From: Adhaeribacter rhizoryzae
Lineage (GTDB): Bacteria > Bacteroidota > Bacteroidia > Cytophagales > Hymenobacteraceae
DNA: 64,000 nt
Reading direction: 5' to 3'
Assembly (NCBI RefSeq): GCF_008629685.1
Contig: NZ_VWSF01000013.1
Coordinates: forward strand, 100,472-164,471
This document shows, piece after piece, positions 42,820 through 51,161 of this stretch. The notes beneath the pieces are model-generated. The model was given only the letters and a program-made list of their open reading frames with translations, was not told where the DNA came from and did no database searches. The first letter of the stretch is position 1, and each line of letters starts with the position of its first letter. Both the position numbers and the translations under genes were made by a program.

Positions 42820-44286
42820 ATGAAAGAAAAAGAAATAGAGAAAAAAACGGCTTCCCGCCGCGATTTTCTTAAGACTGGAGCCTTAGTTGCGGCGGGTAGC
42901 TTTTTTTATTTTCCACGCCATGTGCTCGGCAAAGGATTTATTGCCCCCAGCGATAAACTAAATATTGCCGGAGTAGGCGTAGCCGGAAAAGGCTTTTCGG
43001 ACGTAAATAATGCTTATAACAACGGCGCCAACAACATTGTGGCTCTGTGCGATGTAGACTGGAACCATGCCAAAGACCAGTTTGCCAAACACCCGAAAGC
43101 CAAGAAATACAAAGATTTCCGGCAGATGTTAGAAAAGGAACGGAAGAATATTGATGCCATAACAGTATCTACCGCCGACCACACCCACGCCTTGGTAACG
43201 CTGGCCGCTATGCAATTGGGTAAGCACGTTTATGTACAAAAACCGCTTACCCATAATATTTACGAAGCCCGCCTGCTAACCGAAGCGGCCCGGAAGTACA
43301 AAGTGGTAACCCAAATGGGTAACCAAGGTGCTTCTAACCCCGACCAGCTGCAAATGATAAAATGGTTTAACGACGGCGTTATTGGCGATGTACATACCGT
43401 ACACGTCTGGACGAACCGGCCGGTTTGGCCGCAAGGCATTCCGGCGCCTAAATCAACCGGAGCTGCTCCGGAATATTTAGACTGGGATTTATGGATTGGT
43501 CCGGCCACTAAAGTAGGTTATACGCCGGCTTACCATCCGTTTAAGTGGCGGGGCTGGTGGAACTTTGGTACCGGGGCGCTCGGCGACATGGGCTGCCACC
43601 TCATCGATCCACCTTTCCGGGTATTGGGCTTAGGCTACCCTACCGAAGTGGAAACCAGCGTGGGTTCGGTGTTTTTGAAAGACTGGGATGCGGAATATTT
43701 ACCAGATGGCGCGCCACCATCGTCGCATGTACAGTTAAAATTCCCGGCTACTGCTAAAAACAAAACCCCGATAACCATGACTTGGTCCGATGGTGGTATT
43801 CGGGCCTTCCGGCCCGATGTTATTCCGGCCGATGCGCAACTGAGCGAACCAGACGGCGCTAACGGCGTTTACATGATAGGTACCAAAGGCGTAATGAATT
43901 GCGGTACATACGGTGTAAACCCCAAAGTATTTTTAAACAACGGTCAGGTGCTAACGACTAGCGCTAGTACTGCTACTCCAAGTGTACCGGAGTGGGGCCA
44001 TAACCTAGCCTGGCAGGAAGCTTGCAAAGCCGGCTATAATAGCGCCAAACACAAAGCTTTAACTTCTTCTTTTGATTACGCTGGTCCTTTAACCGAAACC
44101 GTACTGATGGGCAATCTGGCAATCCGGAGCTACAACTTGCGCACCCCCACTGCCAATGGCAAAAGCTTTACTTACCCTGGCCGCAAAAAGCTGCTGTGGG
44201 ATGGTAAAAATACCCGGATTACCAACTTCGATGAAGCAAACCAGTTTGTGAAACGCGAGTACCAGAATGGCTGGAAATTAGCCTGA
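42820..44286 (+). CDS. Tat-exported Gfo/Idh/MocA oxidoreductase (QKP variant)
   Basis: A 488-residue protein. The twin-arginine signal has SRRDFLKTG (R13, R14). The Rossmann domain has IAGVGVAGKG (about 51-60), and the usual EKP catalytic motif is replaced by QKP in YVQKPLTHN. WWNFGTGALGDMGCHLIDPPF (about 243-263, partly quoted) is the conserved C-terminal motif. Family enzymes oxidise sugar hydroxyls with tightly bound NAD(P). It lies upstream of a second such gene across a hairpin spacer. Confidence 0.9.
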   Translation: MKEKEIEKKTASRRDFLKTGALVAAGSFFYFPRHVLGKGFIAPSDKLNIAGVGVAGKGFSDVNNAYNNGANNIVALCDVDWNHAKDQFAKHPKAKKYKDFRQMLEKERKNIDAITVSTADHTHALVTLAAMQLGKHVYVQKPLTHNIYEARLLTEAARKYKVVTQMGNQGASNPDQLQMIKWFNDGVIGDVHTVHVWTNRPVWPQGIPAPKSTGAAPEYLDWDLWIGPATKVGYTPAYHPFKWRGWWNFGTGALGDMGCHLIDPPFRVLGLGYPTEVETSVGSVFLKDWDAEYLPDGAPPSSHVQLKFPATAKNKTPITMTWSDGGIRAFRPDVIPADAQLSEPDGANGVYMIGTKGVMNCGTYGVNPKVFLNNGQVLTTSASTATPSVPEWGHNLAWQEACKAGYNSAKHKALTSSFDYAGPLTETVLMGNLAIRSYNLRTPTANGKSFTYPGRKKLLWDGKNTRITNFDEANQFVKREYQNGWKLA

Positions 44287-44302
44287 TAAACTACTTATAC
44301 CA

Positions 44303-44363
44303 ATTAATATTCCGCATGTATGGAGCTGGAAAGTTTTCTAACTCCTGAATGCGGAATATTAAT
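44303..44363. terminator. 15-bp-arm hairpin after the first oxidoreductase
   Basis: ATTAATATTCCGCAT and its complement pair perfectly around a 31-base loop that holds a second GGAG/CTCC stem. No T-run follows. The rest of the 44287-44608 spacer shows no gene. Confidence 0.55.
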
Positions 44364-44608
44364 GGCAGGTAAAAACTTATTGCAGCAAGCACCAACATAC
44401 AAGCTCCGGCTTAAATACTAACGATTTTTCAATGGTAATAACTGAACAATATAAGTCGGTTTGAATATTCTAAGTGGCAAATATTTAATTATAAGATTTA
44501 ACTAAGTATAATTTATCGCTTTGAATATTTAAAACTACCTGTCTGCAATAATTCAGAGCAAAATTCCTATTTTAAATCACGTTTACTATCCACCAACTAA
44601 AATCATTC

Positions 44609-45919
44609 ATGGAAAAAGATTACAAGCAGCATAATATTTCGCGACGGCAGTTTATCGGCAAAGCGGCGGCTATAACGGCTTTTATGATTGTGCCCCGTTA
44701 CGTGCTGGGTGGCAAAGGCTATGTGGCGCCCAGCGATAAAATTAACCTGGGTTTTATTGGCACTGGCCGGCAAAGTGGTGGTTTACGCAGTAATTTCCTG
44801 AAAACCAACGAAGCCCAGATTGTAGCGGCTTGCGATATATACGAAAGTAAATTAACTGATTTCACGCAAAAGGTTAACCAGTTTTACGCCGAAAAAGCAG
44901 GTCAGGAAAATTACCAAAGCTGCAAAGCATACGGCGACTTCCGGGAAGTGTTGGCGCGGCCCGATGTGGATGCGGTCGTAATTGTTACGCCGGATCATTG
45001 GCACGCCGTACAAGCGGTGCGGGCTGCCGAAGCCGGTAAAGATATTTATTGCGAAAAGCCGCTGTCGCTTACCATTAAAGAAGGCCGGGCTATGGTAAAT
45101 GCCGCCCGTAAACACAAACGGGTTTTCCAGACGGGCAATATGCAGCGCTCATGGGCCGAATTCCGGCAAGCGGCAGAGTTGGTCCGAAACGGCTATATTG
45201 GAGATATTCAAACTGTAAAAGTAAACGTGGGCGGGCCGCCGCTGCCTTATACTTTGGGTGCCGAACCGGTGCCGGCCGGCGTAAACTGGGATTTGTGGCT
45301 GGGCCCCAATGAGTTTAAGCCTTTTCATAATTACCTGGCACCCGCACCAGCAGCAACTTTCTGGGCCAGGTGGCGCGACTACAAAGGTTTTGGCGGCGGC
45401 GGCATGACCGATTGGGGCGCGCACATGTTTGATATTGGGCAGTGGGCCTTAGATATGGATAACAGCGGACCTGTAGCCATTATTCCGCCCGACGGCAAAG
45501 ATTATAAATATTTAACTTATAAATACGCCAACGGCATTACCATGACCCACGAAGATTTCGGTAAAAATAATGCTATCCGGTTTATTGGTTCCAAAGGTCA
45601 GATTGATGTGCAACGCGGCAAACTCGAAACTACTCCTAGTTCTCTGCAAACCCAGGTTATCGGGCCCAACGAAAAGCACGTTTATTTAAGCGAGAATCAT
45701 TATAAAAACTGGCTGGATGCTATTCGTACCCGCGAAAAACCTATTTGCGATGTGGAAGTAGGCCACCGGACCGCTACGGTTTGCACCTTAGGCAATATTG
45801 CTTATGAACTGAAACGGCCTTTAACCTGGAACCCCAAAAAAGAAAAATTTAAAGGCGATAAAGAAGCCAACGCCATGCGCTCCCGTACCATGCGAACCGA
45901 ATGGGTCATTAAAGTTTAA
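44609..45919 (+). CDS. Tat-exported Gfo/Idh/MocA oxidoreductase
   Basis: A 436-residue protein with a twin-arginine signal (ISRRQFIGKAAAITAFM; R12, R13). NAD-binding LGFIGTGRQSGG (about 49-60), VTPDHWHAVQA (about 128), canonical EKP in YCEKPLSLT (about 151) and DYKGFGGGGMTDWGAHMFD (about 252-270). It probably acts on a sugar or cyclitol in the periplasm. Different enough from the upstream gene (436 vs 488 residues, EKP vs QKP) to act on another substrate or step. Confidence 0.92.
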   Translation: MEKDYKQHNISRRQFIGKAAAITAFMIVPRYVLGGKGYVAPSDKINLGFIGTGRQSGGLRSNFLKTNEAQIVAACDIYESKLTDFTQKVNQFYAEKAGQENYQSCKAYGDFREVLARPDVDAVVIVTPDHWHAVQAVRAAEAGKDIYCEKPLSLTIKEGRAMVNAARKHKRVFQTGNMQRSWAEFRQAAELVRNGYIGDIQTVKVNVGGPPLPYTLGAEPVPAGVNWDLWLGPNEFKPFHNYLAPAPAATFWARWRDYKGFGGGGMTDWGAHMFDIGQWALDMDNSGPVAIIPPDGKDYKYLTYKYANGITMTHEDFGKNNAIRFIGSKGQIDVQRGKLETTPSSLQTQVIGPNEKHVYLSENHYKNWLDAIRTREKPICDVEVGHRTATVCTLGNIAYELKRPLTWNPKKEKFKGDKEANAMRSRTMRTEWVIKV

Positions 45920-46167
45920 TTTAGGTCGCAAGGGTTAATAAAAAATTGCAAAAGCTTTTGCTTTCGTTATCTTTTAAAAGGTTTCCTACAATATTTTAAC
46001 TTGGTTTCTTTTTTCTATTGTGCCGGAACCAGTAGCAGCTTGTTCTGTAAGAATAAAGTTAAGCCAGATTTGTACCGGCTTAGGAATCAAAAAAGAAAAT
46101 TGTAGCAAATAATAAAGAGAAGGACCACGCGAAGTTACAAGGCAAGAAGCCTACTGCGGAAACCAGT
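45920..46167. other. Spacer with a 14-bp perfect palindrome
   Basis: GCAAAAGCTTTTGC at 45948-45961 is a perfect palindrome 29 bases after the oxidoreductase stop. The 3-prime part (46084-46167) is in frame with the next small gene and protein-like. Confidence 0.5.
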
Positions 46168-46326
46168 ATGAATTACAACCGGAAAGCGGAAGCGATTAAA
46201 AACAGCATTGCCACCTTAATGGCAGATTTTAATTCGGGTGGTTCAATAGCAGTTGACGGGGGCAGGGTAGAAGATATGCGGGAAAATAAGGCTGGCGAAT
46301 CTGAGAAGGACAGACCAAAACCTTAA
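46168..46326 (+). CDS. Small hypothetical protein, start uncertain
   Basis: From ATG 46168 the frame gives 52 residues (MNYNRKAEAIKNSIATLMAD) with an acidic and basic tail ending EKDRPKP. Upstream of the ATG the same frame stays open back to 46084 and reads like protein (ANNKEKDHAKLQGKKPTAET), but has only non-standard starts such as ATT 46099. Either a rare start is used or the true ATG is mutated (GTAGCA where ATGGCA would fit). Family unknown. Confidence 0.5.
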   Translation: MNYNRKAEAIKNSIATLMADFNSGGSIAVDGGRVEDMRENKAGESEKDRPKP

Positions 46327-46363
46327 AATAGTTCGAAGCTCTAAAATATTTTAAGACAAAAAG

Positions 46364-46392
46364 AAAAGCCATAGCATTGTGCTATGGCTTTT
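46364..46392. terminator. Terminator shared by converging genes
   Basis: 13-bp stem AAAAGCCATAGCA with its complement, 3-base loop TTG, T-run on the plus side and A-rich on the other; lies 20 bases past the treY::malQ stop. Confidence 0.88.
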
Positions 46393-46411
46393 TTTGTGAA
46401 GTCAAAAGGTT

Positions 46412-49400
46412 TTAACCCCGATTATATAAATGCGTCCATTCTTTCAGGATATTTTCGGCTTGCTGGTTAAGTTGGCCGGGCATCAGGCGCCAGCCCCAAT
46501 TACCTTCGGAAGAACCTGGCGTGTTCATGCGGCCCTGCTCATCTATACCCATGACATCCTGCAACGGCAAAATAGCGGTTTTAGCTACCGAGGCATAAGC
46601 CAGACGGGCAAAAACCCAGTTAATGTCGTGCTCGCCTAATTCGCGGCCAACGTAATGCTGAATTTGATCGTGGTATTTATGGCCTTCCTGGCGGTACCAA
46701 CCCAGCGTGGTGTTGTTGTCGTGGGTACCGGTGTAGGCAATAAAATTGCGCGCGTAGTTATGCGGAATATAGTCGTTCTGCGGCATGCCTTCGCCAAAAG
46801 CAAACTGCAATATTTTCATGCCGGGCAAGTTAAAGTCGTCGCGCAGTTTTAGAACCAGGTCGTTTATTTCGCCTAAGTCTTCGGCTACAAACGGCAAACT
46901 GCCCAATTCTTTTTCTACAAAACTGAAAAATTCAGTACCAGGACCAATGCGCCACTCACCGTTTTTAGCCGTTGTTTCGCCGGCCGGCACTTCCCAATAA
47001 TCAGCAAAAGCCCGGAAGTGATCGAGGCGCACAATATCGTACAACTCCATGTTCTTGCGCAGGCGGCCAATCCAACAATCGTAGTTACGTTCTTTTAGTA
47101 CATCCCACTTAAACACGGGCATGCCCCATAATTGTCCGTCATCGGAGAACGAATCGGGTGGCACACCGGCTACACCGGTCATGTTACCTTCCTCATCAAG
47201 CGCGAATATTTCCTGATCGCCCCAAACATCTACGGAGTCGTAAGAAATATAGAACGGCATATCGCCGAAGAGTTGAATATTGCGGTTGTTGCAGTAGGTG
47301 CGCAGCCGTTTCCACTGTTTCGTGAAAATATATTGCACCCATTTTATTTTCTCCACGGTTTCAGCATGTTCTGCGGCCAGTTTGGCCAAGGCTTGCGGTT
47401 CACGTTTTTTGTAGGTATCGGGCCACTGGAACCAGGCCGCGCCACCATGCTGCTCTTTTAATACCATGTACAAAGCAAAATCGTGCAGCCAGGCACCTTC
47501 CGAGAGGCAGAAATCTACGAACTGCTGTTGCATGGTCGGGAAGTCGCCGGCTTTAAAGGTGGCAAATGCTTTGTCCAAGAGTTCGTCTTTTACCCGCTTG
47601 GCCGCTTCGTAATCTACAGAGCCGGTTTGGGGCAAATAGTACTGCGGCAATATTTTTTCGTCTAATATGCCTTCGCGGGCCAGCAGCACCGGACTAATGA
47701 GCAGCGGGTTACCGGCCCGGCTCGAAATAGAACTGTACGGCGAATAGCCCTGGCCTTTTTCGATTGGGTTGAGCGGAAGCAACTGCCAATATTTCTGCTT
47801 TGTGCGGTGCAGGAAGTCGGTAAATTTACGGGTTTCGGGTCCCATGTCGCCAATGCCAAAAGCCGATGGCAAAGAAGTAATGTGCATTAAAATACCCGCT
47901 CCGCGCTCGTTTACAGCTTGTAATTTTAGTAAAGCTAACGGTACCGTATTAAATAAATCGCGCACGGACAATTCATGCGCATATTTACCGGTTGTGCGCA
48001 GCAGCATATTCGTCCAGTCGGCGGGCGCTTCTGCCGGCAAAACAACTTTCGTGTCTTTCCAATCAATATTTAATACATCTACTCCTTGTTCTTCGCAAAT
48101 TTGGGCAACGTGCAATGGCACCACGGTTACGTACCAGGTACGCAAATATTTACGGGCAAAAGCCAGCACATAATCTTTGTATTCGCCTTCTACCGCCAAC
48201 GGAATGTACTCGCCTTTGGCAAATAAATCGGCGTTATTGCGGCGCTCGGTTAATAAATTGCGGGTAAGCCACAGTTTAATGCGGGCATCGTAGCGGGTTT
48301 GCCAAAGTTCTTCCCAAAGCCGGTCATAGCGATTCAGGTCGTATTGGTCGAGTTCTTCTAAGTAAGCAAAGCGTTTTTCGTAATCTACTTTGCGGCGGTT
48401 ATCGGGGTCAACTAAACTTAAATCCCACAACTCGGTGCCCTGGTAGGTATCGGGTACGCCGGGGCAGGTAAACTTTAAAAGCACCTGCGACAAGGAATTT
48501 ACAATACCATAATCGGCTACTTTTTTTTGGAATGGCTCAAAACTTTCCCAGAACAAACTTTTCTTATCCTGCAATCTGGTAGCAAAATTTTTCGCGGCTT
48601 TTTCGTAAGCTTCGTCTGGCGTGGTCCAGTTGGAGTTTACTTTGGCTTCGCGTAAGGCTTTTTGCAAATATTCTTCCAGGCGCGGCCCGCAATTATCTTC
48701 GTCCTGGCCCGGCATGGGGTAAGCGCCCAGCAAAGTCTGGTAAATAAAATATTCGTCGTTTACGTCGGGTTGGTTTTCGGTTTTTAGGTCGGCGGTTAAA
48801 TTTTGCCATTCCTGTACTTTTGCCAGCCATTCTTCGGGTAAATCGGTAAGCACGTTCAGGCGGGTACGTATATCTTCGCCGCGCTTGGTATCGTGGGTAG
48901 AAGTGGTGTTAATCGCCAGCGGCCAATTTTGTTGCCGTTGCCGCATGGCCTCGTGAAATTCATCTAAGTGGTTAAAGCCAAAAGCTTCCGGCGAATCGCC
49001 TACCTCGTTATGACCCACAAACCGGTTGTAAGTATACATTAAGGTATCTTCTACGCCTTTGGCCATGAGCGGACCGCTAAACTGCATCAGCCGCTGGTAA
49101 AAACGCAGCGCTTTTTCGTTGTAATCTTCATCAGCATCTTGTGATTTTTGCAGAATAGCTTTTTCCAGTAAATCAGCCGCCGACGATAATTCGGGTTTGC
49201 CGTTCCGGATGCGGTCAAATATTAGTTGCACCGCTTGGGTTTCGGTTTCAGCGAGCGGAAACTGGTTGCCGTAGTAACGGTATATCGGGCATTGCACTAA
49301 AAATTCGCCAATGGTCTGTTTTAATATTTCTTCATCAACGGCGTTTCTTTCGTTTTCGTCGAGCAGGTTTAATTCCACAAACAGCGCGTATAAATTATTC

Positions 49401-50638
49401 AGCTCGCCGCCCATGTGCTCTTTTAAAATATAGGCTTTCTTTTCGTGAATTTGCTCCTGTACTTCGGCGCCTTCGCCTACCAATTTATGATAGAACTGGG
49501 TAAAGGCTTCTTCGGCTTTTTTGTTCGTGAAAACATTGTTTACGGTAGCTAAAAACTCATAACCGGTAGCGCCTTGTATGGGCCAGGTATGCGGCATATC
49601 TTCGCCGGGTTCTAATATTTTTTCAACTACAATGTACGTTTCTTCGCCCATTAAGCTGCGCAGTTGCTCTAAATAGCCATTTGGGTTGTATAAGCCGTCG
49701 ATGTGGTCGATGCGTACGCCCTGGAATATTCCTTCTTCCTGCAGCGCTTTAATATATTGATGATAGGTATCGAAAACTTCCGGCTCCTGAATATTTAAGC
49801 AGATAAGGCCATTTACCGTGAAGAACCGACGGAAGTTAATCTGGTAATCGGTTTCCTGCCAGGAGCACAGCCGGTAACTTTGTTCATCGGCAATTTGCTG
49901 CAAGCGTTCCGGATTGTTATTTATTTCGGCTAATGATTTTTCTACCGAAGCCCGCACCGCCTCATTTTTCATGAGCCCCGCCAGCGATTGCTGAAAATCG
50001 GAGAAGCCGGCAGTATAAGCGGTAGCATCTTCGATGCCATGCAAACTATTAAGCGTTTCGAGCGCTTGCTGAATGGCCTGCGAAGACTCGCCGGTACCCA
50101 AAATGGTTTCGTAAGAATGAAATCCTAGCGGGTAAGCACTATCGTAATATTTTAAAACCAGGCGCTGTTGCTGCTCATCGTAAGCTACTTGCAGTTCATT
50201 GTTTTTAATTACTTCTTCCAACGGCGAACCTAAAAACGGCACCATAATGCGGCCCCGCAACGATTGGTTGTTCCAGGCAATATCGAAGAACTTCGCGTAC
50301 GCCGACTGCGGCCCTTTTTCCAGCACATCCATTAACCACGGATTATTCGGATGAAACGCCATGTGGTTCGGCACAATATCCTGCAGCCAGTTGATGCCGT
50401 TTTCTTTTAATAACCTTGAATATTCCCGCAGTTGGTCTTCGGTACCTATTTCGGGATTTATACGGTGCGGGTTTACGCCGTCGTAGCCGTGGGTACTGCC
50501 GGGCGTGGCTTCAAATATGGGCGAGGCATACACCGTGCTAACGCCTAATTTTTGTAAATAAGGAATTACTTTCTCAAAATCCTGGAAGGTAAATTCTTTA
50601 TTAAATTGAAATCTATAAGTAGTATTGGGATTATTCAT
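46412..50638 (-). CDS. treY-malQ: Fused malto-oligosyltrehalose synthase / 4-alpha-glucanotransferase
   Basis: A 1408-residue two-enzyme fusion. Residues 1 to about 900 are TreY (GH13_26): THGYDGVNPHRINPEIG, nucleophile Asp in VRIDHIDGLY (about 308), acid Glu in VVEKIL (about 335) and STHDTKRGED (about 580). It turns the reducing end of maltodextrin into a trehalosyl unit. From about residue 905 (GAGILMHITSLPSAFGIGD) to the end is MalQ (GH77): LDHFRAFADYWE (about 1203), FVAEDLG (about 1248), GTHDNNT (about 1307). MalQ can disproportionate short chains left after trehalose release. Last gene of treX-treZ-treY::malQ; a 523-base spacer with two repeats precedes it. Confidence 0.93.
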   Translation of the reverse strand: MNNPNTTYRFQFNKEFTFQDFEKVIPYLQKLGVSTVYASPIFEATPGSTHGYDGVNPHRINPEIGTEDQLREYSRLLKENGINWLQDIVPNHMAFHPNNPWLMDVLEKGPQSAYAKFFDIAWNNQSLRGRIMVPFLGSPLEEVIKNNELQVAYDEQQQRLVLKYYDSAYPLGFHSYETILGTGESSQAIQQALETLNSLHGIEDATAYTAGFSDFQQSLAGLMKNEAVRASVEKSLAEINNNPERLQQIADEQSYRLCSWQETDYQINFRRFFTVNGLICLNIQEPEVFDTYHQYIKALQEEGIFQGVRIDHIDGLYNPNGYLEQLRSLMGEETYIVVEKILEPGEDMPHTWPIQGATGYEFLATVNNVFTNKKAEEAFTQFYHKLVGEGAEVQEQIHEKKAYILKEHMGGELNNLYALFVELNLLDENERNAVDEEILKQTIGEFLVQCPIYRYYGNQFPLAETETQAVQLIFDRIRNGKPELSSAADLLEKAILQKSQDADEDYNEKALRFYQRLMQFSGPLMAKGVEDTLMYTYNRFVGHNEVGDSPEAFGFNHLDEFHEAMRQRQQNWPLAINTTSTHDTKRGEDIRTRLNVLTDLPEEWLAKVQEWQNLTADLKTENQPDVNDEYFIYQTLLGAYPMPGQDEDNCGPRLEEYLQKALREAKVNSNWTTPDEAYEKAAKNFATRLQDKKSLFWESFEPFQKKVADYGIVNSLSQVLLKFTCPGVPDTYQGTELWDLSLVDPDNRRKVDYEKRFAYLEELDQYDLNRYDRLWEELWQTRYDARIKLWLTRNLLTERRNNADLFAKGEYIPLAVEGEYKDYVLAFARKYLRTWYVTVVPLHVAQICEEQGVDVLNIDWKDTKVVLPAEAPADWTNMLLRTTGKYAHELSVRDLFNTVPLALLKLQAVNERGAGILMHITSLPSAFGIGDMGPETRKFTDFLHRTKQKYWQLLPLNPIEKGQGYSPYSSISSRAGNPLLISPVLLAREGILDEKILPQYYLPQTGSVDYEAAKRVKDELLDKAFATFKAGDFPTMQQQFVDFCLSEGAWLHDFALYMVLKEQHGGAAWFQWPDTYKKREPQALAKLAAEHAETVEKIKWVQYIFTKQWKRLRTYCNNRNIQLFGDMPFYISYDSVDVWGDQEIFALDEEGNMTGVAGVPPDSFSDDGQLWGMPVFKWDVLKERNYDCWIGRLRKNMELYDIVRLDHFRAFADYWEVPAGETTAKNGEWRIGPGTEFFSFVEKELGSLPFVAEDLGEINDLVLKLRDDFNLPGMKILQFAFGEGMPQNDYIPHNYARNFIAYTGTHDNNTTLGWYRQEGHKYHDQIQHYVGRELGEHDINWVFARLAYASVAKTAILPLQDVMGIDEQGRMNTPGSSEGNWGWRLMPGQLNQQAENILKEWTHLYNRG

Positions 50639-50809
50639 TTTATCCGTTAAGTGTGTCAGTAGGCCTTTTACGTAGTTTTGAATGCAGGTTTTAAAAGGCG
50701 CATGAATATTTTGTGAATTATTCGTTTTTGGGATTTTTTAAAGAAAATGTAACTAAGCCTTGGCCGCCGGAAATAGAAGTTGAATTTGGGTGGGTATAAA
50801 TTTAATATT

Positions 50810-50892
50810 GCGCCCTTTCAGGGCTTATCCTAAATGCTTGGCTTTTCCGATGGGCTACACCCATCGCTGGGTTATGGCGCCCCTTCAGGGCT
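50810..50892. repeat. Three-stem dispersed repeat element
   Basis: Two outer hairpins built on CCCTTTCAGGG (GCCCT/AGGGC, 50812-50824) and CCCCTTCAGGG (50879-50891) enclose a central stem GATGGG/CCCATC (50849-50865). Elements with 'CCCTTCAGGG' and 'GGGCTACACCCATCG' are, from memory, common between genes in Cytophagales. It lies in the treZ to treY::malQ spacer. Confidence 0.7.
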
Positions 50893-51016
50893 GTTTTGGT
50901 TAGTTGGCCATTAAGTGTCCGCAATAATTAAGCATTGGGATATTCTGTTCAGAATAATAAATTTAATAAATTAACTTGCTAAATATTTTGTATAAGGCTA
51001 ATAGGTTGGTTTAAGT

Positions 51017-51049
51017 AAACCTCACAGGTCTTTAAGACCTGTGAGGTTT
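51017..51049. repeat. 33-bp perfect palindromic repeat, copy 1
   Basis: AAACCTCACAGGTCTT, one central T, and the exact complement. The same 33 bases occur at 60056-60088 with A at the centre, so it is the same element in the other orientation. It lies in the treZ to treY::malQ spacer. Confidence 0.9.
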
Positions 51050-51161
51050 GACAAATGGCAGCAGAGTAGCCTTTACCAGCAAAAGCATTTTTAATATTGC
51101 GTAACGGGTGCAAAGCTGGTCTTAACGCTTTTGCTGTATTATATATATTCAGTTACAATAT

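Noticed and set aside
47132..47461. Long frames opposite treY::malQ, treZ and treX
   Set aside because: All are shadows of well-supported genes on the minus strand.
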